Under the pieces are notes generated by a model. The model was not told the origin of the DNA. It did not search any database and saw only the letters and a list, made by a program, of their open reading frames with translations. Source: Vicia villosa (lineage: Eukaryota > Streptophyta > Magnoliopsida > Fabales > Fabaceae). From it: DNA of 64,000 nt. The position numbers were made by a program, and so were the translations under genes. Positions 11,655 through 23,141 of this stretch are shown piece by piece. The first letter of the stretch is position 1, and each line of letters starts with the position of its first letter. The stretch lies in NCBI RefSeq assembly GCF_029867415.1, contig NW_026705912.1, positions 62,001 to 126,000 of the forward strand, in the 5' to 3' direction.

Positions 11655-12657
11655 GGAATTTTAAGTTTTGGGATACCAAGTCTCCTTCACGAAAGTCTCC
11701 TTTGTCTCGACCAGTTGCTCATTCTCCCTAATGTTGTCGATATTACTAAGCATAGGAACAAAAAATTGCTAAAAAATTGTCATCACGATTCGAGCATATT
11801 CAGAGATATTAAGTTCCTTGAGTTGAGCATATGCATCCAAAATTTCTGGACCAACGACAGGTTCAGAAAGAAGCACATGAGGAAAATCTAAATCCAACGC
11901 ATAAGTACGAATCTTGTCCATTAAAGCCTTGATTTTTGTTGCCTTAAGACTAGTCGGAGTTAGAAGAGGCTTCACGTAAGCTTACTAGACTGCAAAGCCT
12001 ATCTATCGCCTCCAGAGCATAAGGTTTTATCATCAACATATTTGAGGACGAGTGTGAATTAGATTATTGAGGCACACCTAGAGGAGAGTGGGTTGCAGTA
12101 GGGGTAGCATTTTTCTTTGCCACAAAAGCCTACAAATTTTATGAGTCTGAAAAACTATAGTCAGAACTAGTCGAACTAGAATCCTTATACATGGCAGGAC
12201 TAGTGACTGAGTCAAAATCATTTCCAGTAGTCTGAACAGTCAAACCAATGAACTCACCAGCGTTGACGGCAGGAATTTCGTGGTGGTGAGAAGAAGAGTC
12301 CATTGATGCAGGAGAGTATCCAGCTACATTTTGAGGTTGCTGACCAGAAGTATTAACCTGTTTATAAATGAAGGTGTGTAAGGAAAAATCCAACAACTTA
12401 GGTAGAAAAAAGTGAAATAGGTGGTTACCTGGGCCGAGAAAGGAGGAAGGGTATCTGGATTTTCCGCGCCAAAAGCAGCATCAGCAATCTTAGTTGGCTC
12501 TGAAGTCTCAACAGTTGAAGGAGATGTAGGATTGATAATAGTCGTATCAATCGCCATGGTCTCCGCATCCAAAATAGGTTGAGCTTCAGGTTCTTTATCC
12601 ACGAGCGTTTTGTTTTTCTTTTTTACTTCACCGCTCTTGGTAGGAGAATCATGCTTC
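11655..12657 (-). pseudogene. Two-exon gene relic of unknown function, cut by copia element 1
   Basis: On the minus strand an open frame runs from the element 1 LTR boundary at 12657 through KKKNKTLVDKEPEAQPILD to a donor (CAG/GTAACC at 12429/12428). A 71-bp intron follows, then an acceptor (AACAG at 12358) that restores the same frame, and coding continues to a stop at 12139. Further down, another frame (11975-11769) reads IRTYALDLDFPHVLLSEPVV and ISEYARIVMTIF, and LSNIDNIRENEQLVETKET follows near 11740-11670. Frameshifts and stops separate these parts. The composition (Ser/Thr-rich, then helical) resembles tails of plant transposase-related or mobile-domain proteins, but I cannot identify it. 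The missing upstream coding part would lie beyond the retrotransposon nest. Confidence 0.45.
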
Positions 12658-13742
12658 TGTTAGAACAAGAAATATTCTGATCAATATTCTTAGTTTTGAT
12701 GATAACATTATATATGAATTTTGTATAAGACAATGTGGTACTCTAATTATTCACGTTTTCCTTTTCAGGAAAAGTCAAAAGAGTATGCACAAAATCAGCG
12801 TTCAGAAGCTCTAACTCAGAAGATCTGGATGGCTTCATTAGAACATGGTCTGGCAGACATCAGAATATGGTCTTGAAGAAATCAGAACATGATCTGGAAA
12901 GCATCAGAAGATGGCAGTCAGAAGCAAAGCTCTAAAGATCTGATTGTATCACGCTCCAAAGCACTTCCAAAGTCTGATGGCTGAAGTTGCATCTGCACCA
13001 AAGATGAAGACTCTGATATTCAAACGTTATTCTAATAGTCTGAGTCCAGAAGCAAGTACAAGATGAAAAAGCTATAACATCAAATCTGTCTAACTGACAA
13101 AAGGGACGTTAGAAGCTACAAAAGACAAAGTCAGTAAAAGCATTTGAAGCATGGCTCGAGGTAGTTGACAAAAGAGTGAAACATTAAATGCAGCAGTGTA
13201 CTATTCGCGCAAAGCATTAAATGCGCTCAACGATCACATTTTCTCACTGCCTATATATAGAAGTTATGATGCTGAAGCAACAACAACTCTCACACGTGAA
13301 GTAACAAAGCGCTGCCAAAAAGCTATCACACAAAAGAAAAGAAGAACTTCATCTTCACCCTCACAATATTGTAATATTTTAGTGAGTGTTAGAACTTAAA
13401 ATTAAGAGAAAAATCACTTGGTGATTATAGCTTATTAAGAAGCAATTTAATCTCTTGTAATATTTATTTTACATTGATTGTAAAAGGAAGTTCCTAGAGT
13501 GATCAAATTGTGATTTGTAAACTCTAGAAGACTTAGAGGTTATCTAAGTGGAGAACCATTATAATCAGTTTGATTAGTGGATTAAATTCTCAGTTGAGGT
13601 AAATCACCTTTCAGGGGTGGACTGGAGTAGTTTAGTTAACAACGGAACCAGGATAAAAATAACTGTGTAATTTATTTTTATCTACCATTTTTGGAAACAA
13701 CCCTTATTCAATCCCCCTTTCTAAGTGTTTTTCACTCCTTCA
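12658..13742 (+). repeat. 5' LTR of copia element 1 (1085 bp)
   Basis: The LTR starts TGTTAGAACAAGAAATATTC and ends CACTCCTTCA, followed by ATTGGCATCAGAGC. It carries one copy of the CTAGAGTGATC...CTCTAGAAG module (from 13494), whereas other LTRs of the family carry two or three. A TATATATAG segment at about 13252-13260 is a candidate promoter. Confidence 0.85.
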
Positions 13743-13744
13743 AT

Positions 13745-13756
13745 TGGCATCAGAGC
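13745..13756 (+). promoter_or_regulatory. Primer-binding site (initiator tRNA-Met)
   Basis: TGGCATCAGAGC, two bases after the LTR, matches the plant initiator tRNA-Met primer site TGGTATCAGAGC with one change. Confidence 0.8.
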
Positions 13757-13818
13757 GTCGGTTCTAGGTGCAAACACTTAATCGTGTTAGAGAAAAGATT
13801 CAGGGAGAAAAACACAAA

Positions 13819-15263
13819 ATGGTTGATCCAGCTACTCCAACTCCTACTGAGCAAAACAACAATGGTAACAATGGAAGTAGTAGCTTCAATGGTTACAATA
13901 GACCACCAGTCTTTGATGGTGAAAACTTTGAATACTAGAAAGATAGACTTGAAAGTTATTTTCTATGTCAAGATAGTGATCTATGGGATTTAGTGTTGGA
14001 TGGTTACACACATCTGGTTAATGCTCATGGAGTCAAGATTTCTAGATAAGCTATGAGTGATGATCAAAAGAAAGAGTTCAAAAATAATCACAAATCAAGA
14101 ACTATATTGTTAAAGGCTATCTCACATGCTGAGTATGAGAAGATAACAAACAGAGAATCTGCTCATGACATCTTTGAATCTCTGAAGATGACTCATGAAG
14201 GAAATGCACAAGTCAAAGAGACAAAAGCTCTGGCTCTAATCCAGAAGTATGAAGCTTTCAGAATGGAAGGTGATGAAAACATTGAAGCAATGTTCTCCAG
14301 ACTCCAAACTCTAACTGCTGGATTAAGAGTTCTTGACAAGGGATACACAAAGGCTGATCATGTTAAGAAGATAATCAGAAGTCTTCCCAGAAGATGGGGA
14401 CCAATGGTTACAACATTCAAGATTGCAAAGAATCTGAATGAAGTATCTCTTGAGGAGCTTATAAGTGCACTGGGGAGTCATAAGATTGAGCTAGATGCAA
14501 ATGAGCCTCAGAAGAAAGGTAAGTCTATTGCTTTAAAATCTAAAAATAAACACTGTGCTAACGCTTTTCAGGCAGAAGAAGAAGAAGAATCTGACCAGTC
14601 AGAAGAAGAAGATGATAAATTGTCTCTCTTATCCAGAAGAGTGAATCAATTCTGGAAGAGAAAGAAGAGAATATTCAAGAACTTCAAGAGACCTGAAAAG
14701 GGAGAATCTTCTAAACACGGAAGATCTGGCAAGAAGAAGGTAGTGTGCTATGAATGCAAAGAACCTAGACACTACAAGAATGAATGTCCTAAGCTTCAGA
14801 GGGAAAGGCCTGGAAAGAAGTTTGAAAAGAAGAAAGGCATGATGGCTACATGGGATGACTCTGATTCATCTGATCAAGAGTCAGACTCTGAAGATGAGCA
14901 AGCCAACATAGCACTCATGGCAACAGTTGATGCTGGTGAAGAATCTACTTCTGATTCAGACTCTGATGAGGTATTTTCTGAACTCACTAGAGAAGATTTA
15001 GTTTCCTGCTTATCAGAACTTCTGGAAGTCAAGAGTCAACTTAGTATCAAATACAAAATGCTCAAAAAGTTTCTTGCATCTGAAACTAAGAGACTTGAAA
15101 TAGAAAACTCTGAACTAAAAGAAAAAGTTTTAAAATTAACTAAAGATGTTGAAACATCTTCAAGTTCAGAAAATTCTATTCCAAGCACTAACAATATTCT
15201 GAAAGAATATGACTTGAGCTTCAGAAAGTTCTTATCTAGAGGTATAGGCAGAAGTCAGCTAGC
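13819..15263 (+). pseudogene. Copia gag, element 1 (truncated, two internal stops)
   Basis: Gag starts at the ATG at 13819 and is Asn/Gly-rich, then enters a UBN2-type copia Gag domain (motifs NRESAHDIFESLKMTHEG, ADHVKKIIRSLPRRWGPMV). The zinc knuckle CYECKEPRHYKNEC (from about 14747) keeps the CX2CX4HX4C metal ligands, but the usual Gly before His is Arg. Two stops break the first part: TAG at 13936-13938 in place of Trp, and TAA at 14047-14049. From 14053 the frame is open. Coding ends at 15263, where the gypsy LTR begins; the residues after that belong to the LTR. An acidic Ser/Asp/Glu-rich region and a predicted coiled coil follow the knuckle. Confidence 0.88.
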
Positions 15264-16127
15264 TGTTAGCTGGAGATTTCGATCGCTATATATATTCTTC
15301 GAAAATTTAAGTTTTTTGAAGAGAGAATGGCTTTGGATGGCTATTTTTGAGAATGTTATTGGTGATGAAGATTCCTAAAATTGAGGCTGAATCGAGATAG
15401 GTGGTCTTCGAGGCCTTGAGTGGTCTTCGATATACAAGGATGCTGAAACTTAAAGTATTTTGATACATTCTCACGAAGAACACATTGCCACATATCGAAT
15501 AAGGTTCAAGCGGGAAGTTTTGAATTTCGAAATGATCTGTTTAAATCGATGAGGACAAATGGTGCCCCAAAGATTCGAAGCGCATGCATGTGGGTAACAT
15601 GGCATTTCATTAGTGTAGGACCTTTAGGGTCGAATTAGTATAAATAAGGGTATTAGTATCAGGATCCAGTGTGTTCATTTTTTACAAATTACTCACAAAT
15701 CACTCAAGTATCAAACGTTAAGAGAAAGAGTTTTCGCTGAGAAATGTACGTGTAACACCAACACCTTACATATGTTTGTATTTCTAGTATAGAATCGAAG
15801 TATCTTTTAAATTCCTTTACTTTTTCGTTAAGTCTTTTCATTCCAGCAATTTACATTCTCTTTACATTCTCGTCGAAGTTTATTTATGTTTATGGTCTAA
15901 CCGATTTATGTTTCGCCGTATATTTACTTAGTTTATTTCGCAAGTTATTCATAGATTTACACCATCCCATTATAGAAGAATAAAAACCAAGAGAACATGA
16001 ACCAAATCATCTTAAAAGACGACTTTCGACACATGTCCTAGGATCAATCTAGTCGATCCTGCGAGTAACCAAAGTATATTCATAATTTGGAAGACTAGCG
16101 GTTGTTTACCGGAAATCACCGTAAACA
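15264..16127 (+). repeat. 5' LTR of the Tat-type gypsy element (864 bp)
   Basis: The LTR starts TGTTAGCTGGAGATTTCG and ends AAATCACCGTAAACA. The end matches the end of the solo LTR at 24889-25845 in reverse orientation, so both are one family, though their U3 parts have diverged. Many TTCGAAG/CTTCGA motifs occur. Confidence 0.85.
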
Positions 16128-16130
16128 GAT

Positions 16131-16148
16131 TGGCACGCCCAGTGGGAC
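16131..16148 (+). promoter_or_regulatory. Primer-binding site of the Tat-type element
   Basis: TGGCACGCCCAGTGGGAC lies three bases after the LTR end, the position expected of a primer-binding site. I did not assign the tRNA. Confidence 0.65.
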
Positions 16149-16287
16149 GGTGTCAAAAAGTTGTCATTAAAAGTTTTTGCTTTTGACTTATAGATTTAGA
16201 ACATATTAGAACCTTGTATGAACCTTAGGAATGGTAAATTAATCCAACAGTGCACAGCTAATTCCTAAAGGTAAGTACAATAAGAAA

Positions 16288-17526
16288 ATGGTCAATTCAA
16301 CCAGTGAAAGGGGAAACCAAGATCCCCCATAAGGATCAGGAACAATAGCCGCAAGTACAACAAATGTTTCGACCACCATGCCAAAAACACAAGTGATACC
16401 CACATCGACAGGGTCCGCGACCGTAAATAGTTCCTAGTCCATGCCCGAATCCACATCGATGTCAACAGGGACGATACCAGTACTTAGTTCGACTACGGTA
16501 CCACCCCTTACAAGCACAACAGAAATCCCACATTTTTCGACAAATTTTGCAAGTCATCCACCACCATTTACCCCCGAGACCAACGAGATTCGAAGGTTGA
16601 AGGCCTTGGAACCAACAACCTTATGGAATGCCAACATCCTATATGACAGGAATGCAAGGTGGAGGAACTTCGTATACCCAGCCTATTACGGCAACCTTTT
16701 CGCCAAATGTAGGTTCAGCCGGTCGAAGCGTACAAAATCCAGGCCCATCAGGCCAAATGCCTACACTAACCACAAATAATCAAGCAGTATTTAGGCAAGA
16801 GATGGATGCAAGCAACCATGACATGGTGGGTGTACTTGCTCGAGAGATGGGTTCGATTTTTTCTCCCTTAATAACAAACATTGCTAGGACTAACCAGGAT
16901 AATGTGGAGGCATATCAACGAATATCCATACAAATGGGGCGTATAGCAGATTTCTTTGGGGCCCCTCAAACGTCTACCAGACGAAGAAACAACCAGGCTG
17001 CCATTCAGGCAGACAAACCAATCTTGGAACCTATCCTAGACCCAGTTCGACCATCTAGGCAAACGCCTAGTGAGAGAAATCAGGTGATAGATTTAGAAAA
17101 TACTATTCAACAGGAAGTTCCTGAAAAGCAACCTAGGGTAGTTGTAGTTAATAGGAAGCAAAATGCAGTTGAAGTAATACACAGGGTTAGAAGAGACAAT
17201 ATGGCGACAGAAAATAACTTGACAACCCTGATCGAAAGGATTATGGCTAATGATGGCCTTAATACTTGACTTCGACGTCCAAACTACACTTCCCCTGTAG
17301 CAGATTATATTTTACAAACTGAATTACCTAGAGGTACCAAAGTGCCCAAGTTTACGAAATTTTCAGGGGATACTAGTGAATCAACCGTGGAACACATAGC
17401 CCGATATTTAACAGTGACAGGTGACTTAGCAAATAGTGAGAACTTAAGGATTAAATATTTCCCTAGTTCATTAACAAAAAATGCTTTTACGTGGTTCACC
17501 ACCTTACCTCCAAACTCCATAGATAC
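16288..17526 (+). pseudogene. Tat-type gag, N-terminal part (broken)
   Basis: A candidate start is the ATG at 16288. Stops follow in frame (TAA 16330-16332, TAG about 16435-16437), then an open stretch from 16441, a frameshift around 16600-16650, and a frame from 16628 to a TGA at 17267-17269 that replaces an Arg codon. After it the frame stays open to 17526 and encodes the conserved retrotransposon Gag core (VPKFTKFSGDTSESTVEHIA, FPSSLTKNAFTWFTTLPPNS). Copia element 2 interrupts directly after the codon for Asp in NSID; coding resumes at 28729. Confidence 0.85.
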
Positions 17527-18657
17527 TGAAGGATAGAAAAACACTTAGAAAGGGGGGATTTGAATAAGTGTAGCTTTAAAACTTGTAAGATAAAAACTAT
17601 TTGCACAATGATTTTTATCATGGTTCGTTGTTAACTAAACTACTCCAGTCCATCCCTTTAGAGTGATTTACCTCACCTGAGGATTTAATCCACTAATCAC
17701 ACAAGATTACAATGGTTTTCCACTTAGACAACTTCTAAGTCTTCTAGAGTATACCGATCACAACCTGATCACTCTAGGAACAAACTGCTTAGATACCCTC
17801 TAAGACTTTCTAGAGTATACTGATCAACAACCTGATCACTCTAGTTCTTACAACTTAATGTAAACAAATTCTTTTAAGAGTTACAATGCTTCTTAGAAAG
17901 CTATTATCACAACTGTGATTTTCTCTTAAGTTTGAGCTTAATCTCACTAATATATTACAACAGCAATGTAGTGAGGTTGAAGATGAAGTTTGAGAGCTTT
18001 TTGAATTTGACAGCGTTTCTGTATATTTGCGCAAGTGTTATATTTAGCTTCTCATCAAAACTTCAATATATAGGCGTCTGAGAAGATGACCGTTGGGAGC
18101 ATTTAATGCTTTGCGTAATCCGTACAACATTGCATTTAATGTTTCACTCTTTTGTCAACTGCCTTGAGCCTTGCTTTCGCTGAGTCTACTGACGTTACCT
18201 TTAATAGCTTCTAACGTTCCTTTTGTCAGTCAGCGTAGCCTGCCATCTTGTACTTGCTTCTGATCTGATGTTTGTGTAAACAACGTTTGAATATCATCAG
18301 AGTCAAACAGCTTGGTGCAGAGCATCTTCTTGTCTTCTGACCTTGAAGTGCTTCTTAGCGTGATACCATGAGAACTTCAGTGCTTCTGCTTCTGATCTCA
18401 AGTTCTTCTGATGCTTCCATAGACCATGTTCTGATTCTGCTTGACCATCTTCTGATGTCTTGCCAGACCATGTTCTGATGTTGCATGCTGAACCTTCTGA
18501 GTCAGTGCTTCTTGCGCTGATTTTGTGCATACTCTTTATGTAATTCCTGAAATGGAAATTGCATAGTATTAGAGTACCACATTATCTCATACAAAATTCA
18601 TATACATTGTTATCATCAAAACTAAGAATATTGATCAGAACAAATCTTGTTCTAACA
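17527..18657 (-). repeat. 3' LTR of copia element 2 (1131 bp)
   Basis: Read on the plus strand, it runs from TGAAGGATAGAAAAACAC to AATCTTGTTCTAACA. It is similar to the 5' LTR at 27587-28723 with scattered differences (for example the poly-G run near 27607 is longer there). It holds two copies of the CTAGAGTGATC module (about 17740-17850). Confidence 0.88.
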
Positions 18658-19672
18658 ATCTCCCCTTTTTTGATGATGACAAAAACATATATAAATGATA
18701 TGAATTTGCAATCAGAATATCAGACGGCTAAAGACAATTACACAGCTATAGCATAAGCATATAAACATAGTGTGTGAATATGTCTCCCCCTGAGATTAAC
18801 AATCTCCCCCCTGAGATAAATAATCTCCCCCTGAAATAAATACTGGAAGAGATTTATAAATAAAGGACTTCCCTGAGTATTTTCAATTTCAGTTGAGACG
18901 ATCACGTATGCTTAGATCTTCAGAACATTCATAGCTTCTGCTTCTTGCTTCCATAGGACAGCTTCAGAGCTTGAGTTTCTTCTTGAATCATTGCATGCTA
19001 GATTGTATCAGAACATTGTTGAATGTACCAGAGCATCATCAGAGCATCTCTACATCCTGAAATGTTACAGAACAAACTAAACGACAACAGTCAGAGCATG
19101 AATGAATCAGAACATAAAATATGTATCAGAACATATACTATGTATCAGAGCAAAAAAAAAATAATGTTTCAGAGCATATTTAGAACCCAAACATGCATCA
19201 GAACATATAAGGAATAAGAATGAGTTAGAGCATATTCTATCATCAGAATATCATAACATTCTTCCTTCTTGACTCTGATCTTGAAGCTTCACAGCACTCA
19301 GCTTGCTTCAATTTCCATGAGCTTGTTTCCATACAGAATTGCTTTTCCTCATGTCTTTGCTTCTCATGTTGAGCTTTTAATAATATCTTCAATTTCTGCA
19401 AAAACACTCAAAGACATAGAACTTGCAAGTTCTGTTAGAGATGTGGAGACTTTCTCCCAGCAACTAATAAAATAAATCATATCATTTATCACAGTTTCTC
19501 CCCTTTTTTGTCATAACATCAAAAACACAAAAGATTCAGATGAAAAACAAACAATATGAGAGAAAGAAGGATAATTTTCATTGATTTGCAAAAGAGAATT
19601 ATCAGAAAATACAAGGAAGATGCATAGAAGACAGATGCAAGAAACAAAGAAAAACAACTAAGACACAAAGGA
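18658..19672 (-). other. 3' non-coding region and polypurine tracts of element 2
   Basis: On the minus strand GTCATCATCAAAAAAGGGGA ends just before the 3' LTR at 18658, the expected polypurine tract. Upstream, 18783-18833 contains three further purine tracts of the form TCAGGGGGAGA, and 19494-19512 a fourth (ACAAAAAAGGGGAGAAA). The remainder is rich in CAGAACAT and TCAGAAGC motifs and has no coding frame. Confidence 0.7.
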
Positions 19673-22600
19673 CTAAGACGACCCTAGCTTAGACATAATC
19701 TTGGCCAGCCTGTCATGAATCCCAGCATTGCTCTCAGTCTGTCTTTCCATGAAAGAGCGGAACTCAGCATTGATGGTATCTTGGTTGTCCATACGAGAAG
19801 CTAGCTCAGCCTGATTCTTCTGAATAACCTCTAGAGTCTTCACCAGAAGAGAGGGTTCACCAGAAGAAGCTTCACAACTTCTGTCCAGAGGGACAACATT
19901 CACAACCGCAACTTCTATAGTAAGATCATCAACTTGATTTTCCTCAACAGAAATAGTCCCAGCAGGATGATCTTCAGCATCAGCTTCTTCCATAGAGGCA
20001 TCTCCATCATATTCTGGAGCAGGAAGATCAGAATCTCCATTCTCAAGTGCTTGAAGAATGGCAGCAAGATTCCTTGGTGCAGAAGAACCTTCAACTTCTG
20101 GCGGGTCAACAACTTCTAGAATGACCATATTGGAGTCTTCCTCAGAAGGATTCTCCCTCAGAAGGTCAAACAAAGATTTGAAGTCTCCAGTCAGAACTGG
20201 ATACTTAGGTCTCCAGACCACAATATCCCTGCAAGGATTAGCTTCCATTTCCGCAGCAATTCGTGCCTCTACAAGTTCATCAATGAATTCTTTCTCTTCA
20301 AAGCAATATCTTCCTCCAAGACGACTGAACCAGAAGTCTTCATAGTTCCTCAGAATTCCACAAGGTCGTGGAGCAAGTTCTACACAAATTTCCTGAAGTT
20401 CTTCAAAATAAGCATATGCTTTTCTTCGGAAGATTCTCCAGAATTTTCGCATAGCAACATCATTTAATCCAGCATGTGCAACTATTTTGAGAGTATCAAA
20501 GACTCTTTTGAGATTCCTCTTTACCATTTCATAAATTACACCAATAGGGTATGCTCGACGGGATTTGATTTTGGTTATAGGAGAGCCTGGTTTCAGAACA
20601 AGGTAGGGTTGAGGTTCTCTATCAAGGCGGAAAGATGATTCTGCTTCATTCTCAGAGTCTAACACTACCAGTTCAGCTGCAGGACGAGGCTTGGGAGTGT
20701 AGTTGCAGTCATGGAGCAATTGCTCATGTGATGTAGAATCTGGAAGATCAGATACTGAGGGATTGTTTTGAGAGGTGGAAGGAATGGGTTCATAGTGTGC
20801 ATGAGGTGGTGGTTGAGAGGTGGATATATTTGTGTGAGGTGGAAAGAGAGTTTGAAGGGGTTGGATATCAAGAACAGGGGTTTCAAGGGCCTGGTCAGAA
20901 GCTATATTGGTTGTGGTTGGAGATGTAGAAATGGGAACATTTGAGATGGGTGAATGAGAAGGGGCAAGAGTATTGGTTACAGGAGAAGAAGGAGGTGTGA
21001 GAACATGGATGTTTATGGGTGATTCTGATGGGGCTTTTTCTGGTTGATTTACTGGTTCAGGGGTTTGAGCAACATTTATTGGTGCAACTTCTGAACGTAA
21101 AGCAGGAACAAAATCAGGTTCAGAGAGATGTATACCTTTGGACACCTTCTGAACTGCTTCAAACACAGCCTCAAGCTTCCTCTACTTCTTACTTTTTTGC
21201 TCTTCCACAATCTTTGCCTTTCCAAGAGAGATTTCTCTTCTTCTGGCAGATTCAAGATTCTCCTTCTCATTATCAACAACCTTCTGACCTTCAACTTCTA
21301 GAGTTGTTGGTCCTTGAATGATTTCTTCTTGCTGATTCACAGCTTCTGCATGCTGATTCACAGCTTCTTGAATTTCCTTATCTTCATCTGAGGCTTCAAG
21401 GATCAATTTTCTTTTTCTTGACTTTTTCTTCTCAACAGCCTTGTCAGCTTCCACACGTTTGTTATTAGACTTTCTCTTCTTCTTTTTCTTCTTCTCAGCA
21501 GTCTCTTTCTCACTGTTTTTATTTTCAGCTAAAACAACCGGAACATCTTCTTCAACAGCTTTTTCCTCAACAGCTTTCTCAACAACAACAGTAGCAGCAA
21601 CTACACTTTAGACTACCTTCTCCTGGTTAACAGAAGGATGATCAAATTTTCTCTTTGTCCTTCTTTCCTTCTTGACACCAGCTTCCGGTGCATCTTCTGA
21701 GACATCTTCCGAAGCAGCAGGCATGGAAGTAGAAACTTTCTTGTGACCACCTTTAGCAGGAGCATCTTTGTCTTTTTCTTCCTTTAGTGAGTTCAGATAC
21801 TTAGTTCTGACTCCTGGCAGTTCACTTCTGAAGAAGGATTCAAAGTCCGAAAGAACAGGATCTCTTCTGTTCCTTGCACCTGGGAGAGGTTGAGGGGTTT
21901 GTCTGATAGATTCAATAACCTTCATCTTTCTCAAGGTGAGAGCATTCAAACAGCTTTCTGTATCAACAACAAGATCTTTGATGGTCCCTTGAGCTTCCAA
22001 GTCCTCAACAATCTTGGATGAACCAGAAGATTTGTAATAATTCTTCCAAAAGGAATAATACAACTCTTCTTTGCACTGAAAGCGTTTCTGGAATCTCTTA
22101 CAGCAGTCCACATGTGGTTGAAGATTATGTAGATAATATCAACCTTCTTCTGAGTGGCTATGCAATAAAGAATATACTTCTGCTCATTGTTGACAAAGTC
22201 TGCAGAATGGGTTGCTTTTCTGTGATAAAAGCACCCCAGAAGAATCTTGGTCCAGACTTTGTAGAGATCCTTCATGTTCTTGACTCGCTTTGTTTGCTTC
22301 ACGTATGTATAAAGAGTGGCCAAAACCTCATCCCACTCAGCCCTTTGATCAACTTCATGAACACCTTCAGGGTTTCTTAGGTCAAACATCATTCTCAGAA
22401 TGTTTTCAGTAACAACCACAAACTTCCCATGGACAAAGTACAGAATAGATTTAGGAGCAACAACAGCATGCACCCAAAATTCCTTTACAAGATCTGGGTA
22501 AACCGGTCCACAGAACTCAGCAAATAACGAAGTCCATCCTTGAAAAATGATATCTTCTTTAAGGTGAAATTATTCTCTTCAAGACTATCAAAGTCTACCA

Positions 22601-22730
22601 TAAGTTCACAGATAACTTCCAACTCCTTTTTGGGAATAGAGCAGGAGATAACCGGAATAATTTGTAGATCTTCTTCTTGAAGATGAAGAGGAATGGATGA
22701 GCCAGCGTTTAGAGACGACGAAGCAGCCAT
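19673..22730 (-). pseudogene. ORF2 of copia element 2 (broken copy)
   Basis: This is a decayed copy of the ORF2 that is intact at 51317-54058. It starts at the ATG at 22730 (MAASSSLNAGSS) and ends at 19673 with a coiled-coil-like end and LAKIMSKLGSS. It is broken by frameshifts near 22560 and 22025 and by stops at 21608-21610 (TAA) and 21182-21184 (TAG). The last 497 codons (21166-19673) are open. Conserved blocks shared with element 3 include FVHGKFVV, FGRIITNLLVH, LLGCFYHRKATH, RPCGILRNYEDFWF and AAEMEANPCRDIV. Domain order is the same: a globular N-terminal part, Lys/Glu-rich middle, Pro/Ser/Thr-rich linker, conserved C-terminal part, coiled coil. Function unknown. Confidence 0.85.
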
Positions 22731-23130
22731 TGAAACAGTACTGAGATGGCAAGAAATATTTCTGGGTTTGCGCTTAGGGTTTGAGAAAAGACCGAAGAGG
22801 TTGTTTAAAATGCATGCAAGAAGAAAGAGAGAATGAGAGCGAAAAAGATAAACGTTATGATTTGAAATGTATTTATAGAGACGGATTTGAAAAAAAAAAG
22901 AATGCAATAAAATTATGAGAATGAACAGTTATAGAATCAAATGAAATCAATTGCATTAAATGATGAGTGACGTTAGGTGAGAGATCGTGGTAATTGAAAT
23001 GATTTAACACAGTTACCTAGGGCGGCGTCCCATCAGATTCACTCACGCTTTTACCAACCGTACAGACACGTGTTCACCATCAGAATACACTTGATGACAG
23101 CTGTGTTGCACTGAATAGAACTTTTCATCT
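22731..23130 (-). promoter_or_regulatory. Internal promoter and leader of ORF2, element 2
   Basis: On the minus strand it shows GAACACGTGTCTGTACGGTT (23056-23075), TAACGTCACTCATCATTTAA (about 22957-22976), a TATA box CTCTATAAAT (22871-22880) and a leader with CTCAAACCCTAAG (22773-22785), ending at the ATG at 22730. Each block recurs in the same order and spacing upstream of ORF2 in element 3 (50940-51316). This conservation supports a real Pol II promoter, not chance. Confidence 0.65.
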
Positions 23131-23141
23131 TCTGATTCTAA

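Larger units (their letters stand above)
12658..15263 (+). mobile_element. Copia-type retrotransposon element 1 (5' part only)
   Basis: The element contains a 5' LTR, a primer-binding site and most of gag. It is cut at 15263 by the gypsy element, so its pol, any accessory ORF and its 3' LTR lie outside the window. It belongs to the same family as elements 2 and 3: its LTR starts TGTTAGAACAAG and ends TTTCTAAGTG...CTTCA, and its Gag is closely similar. It is the outermost layer of the nest and inserted in a minus-strand coding frame. Whether it carried ORF2 cannot be seen. Confidence 0.85.

Noticed and set aside
16441..16779. Independent 112-codon gene
   Set aside because: It is the frameshifted N-terminal part of the gypsy gag, in frame with the ATG at 16288.
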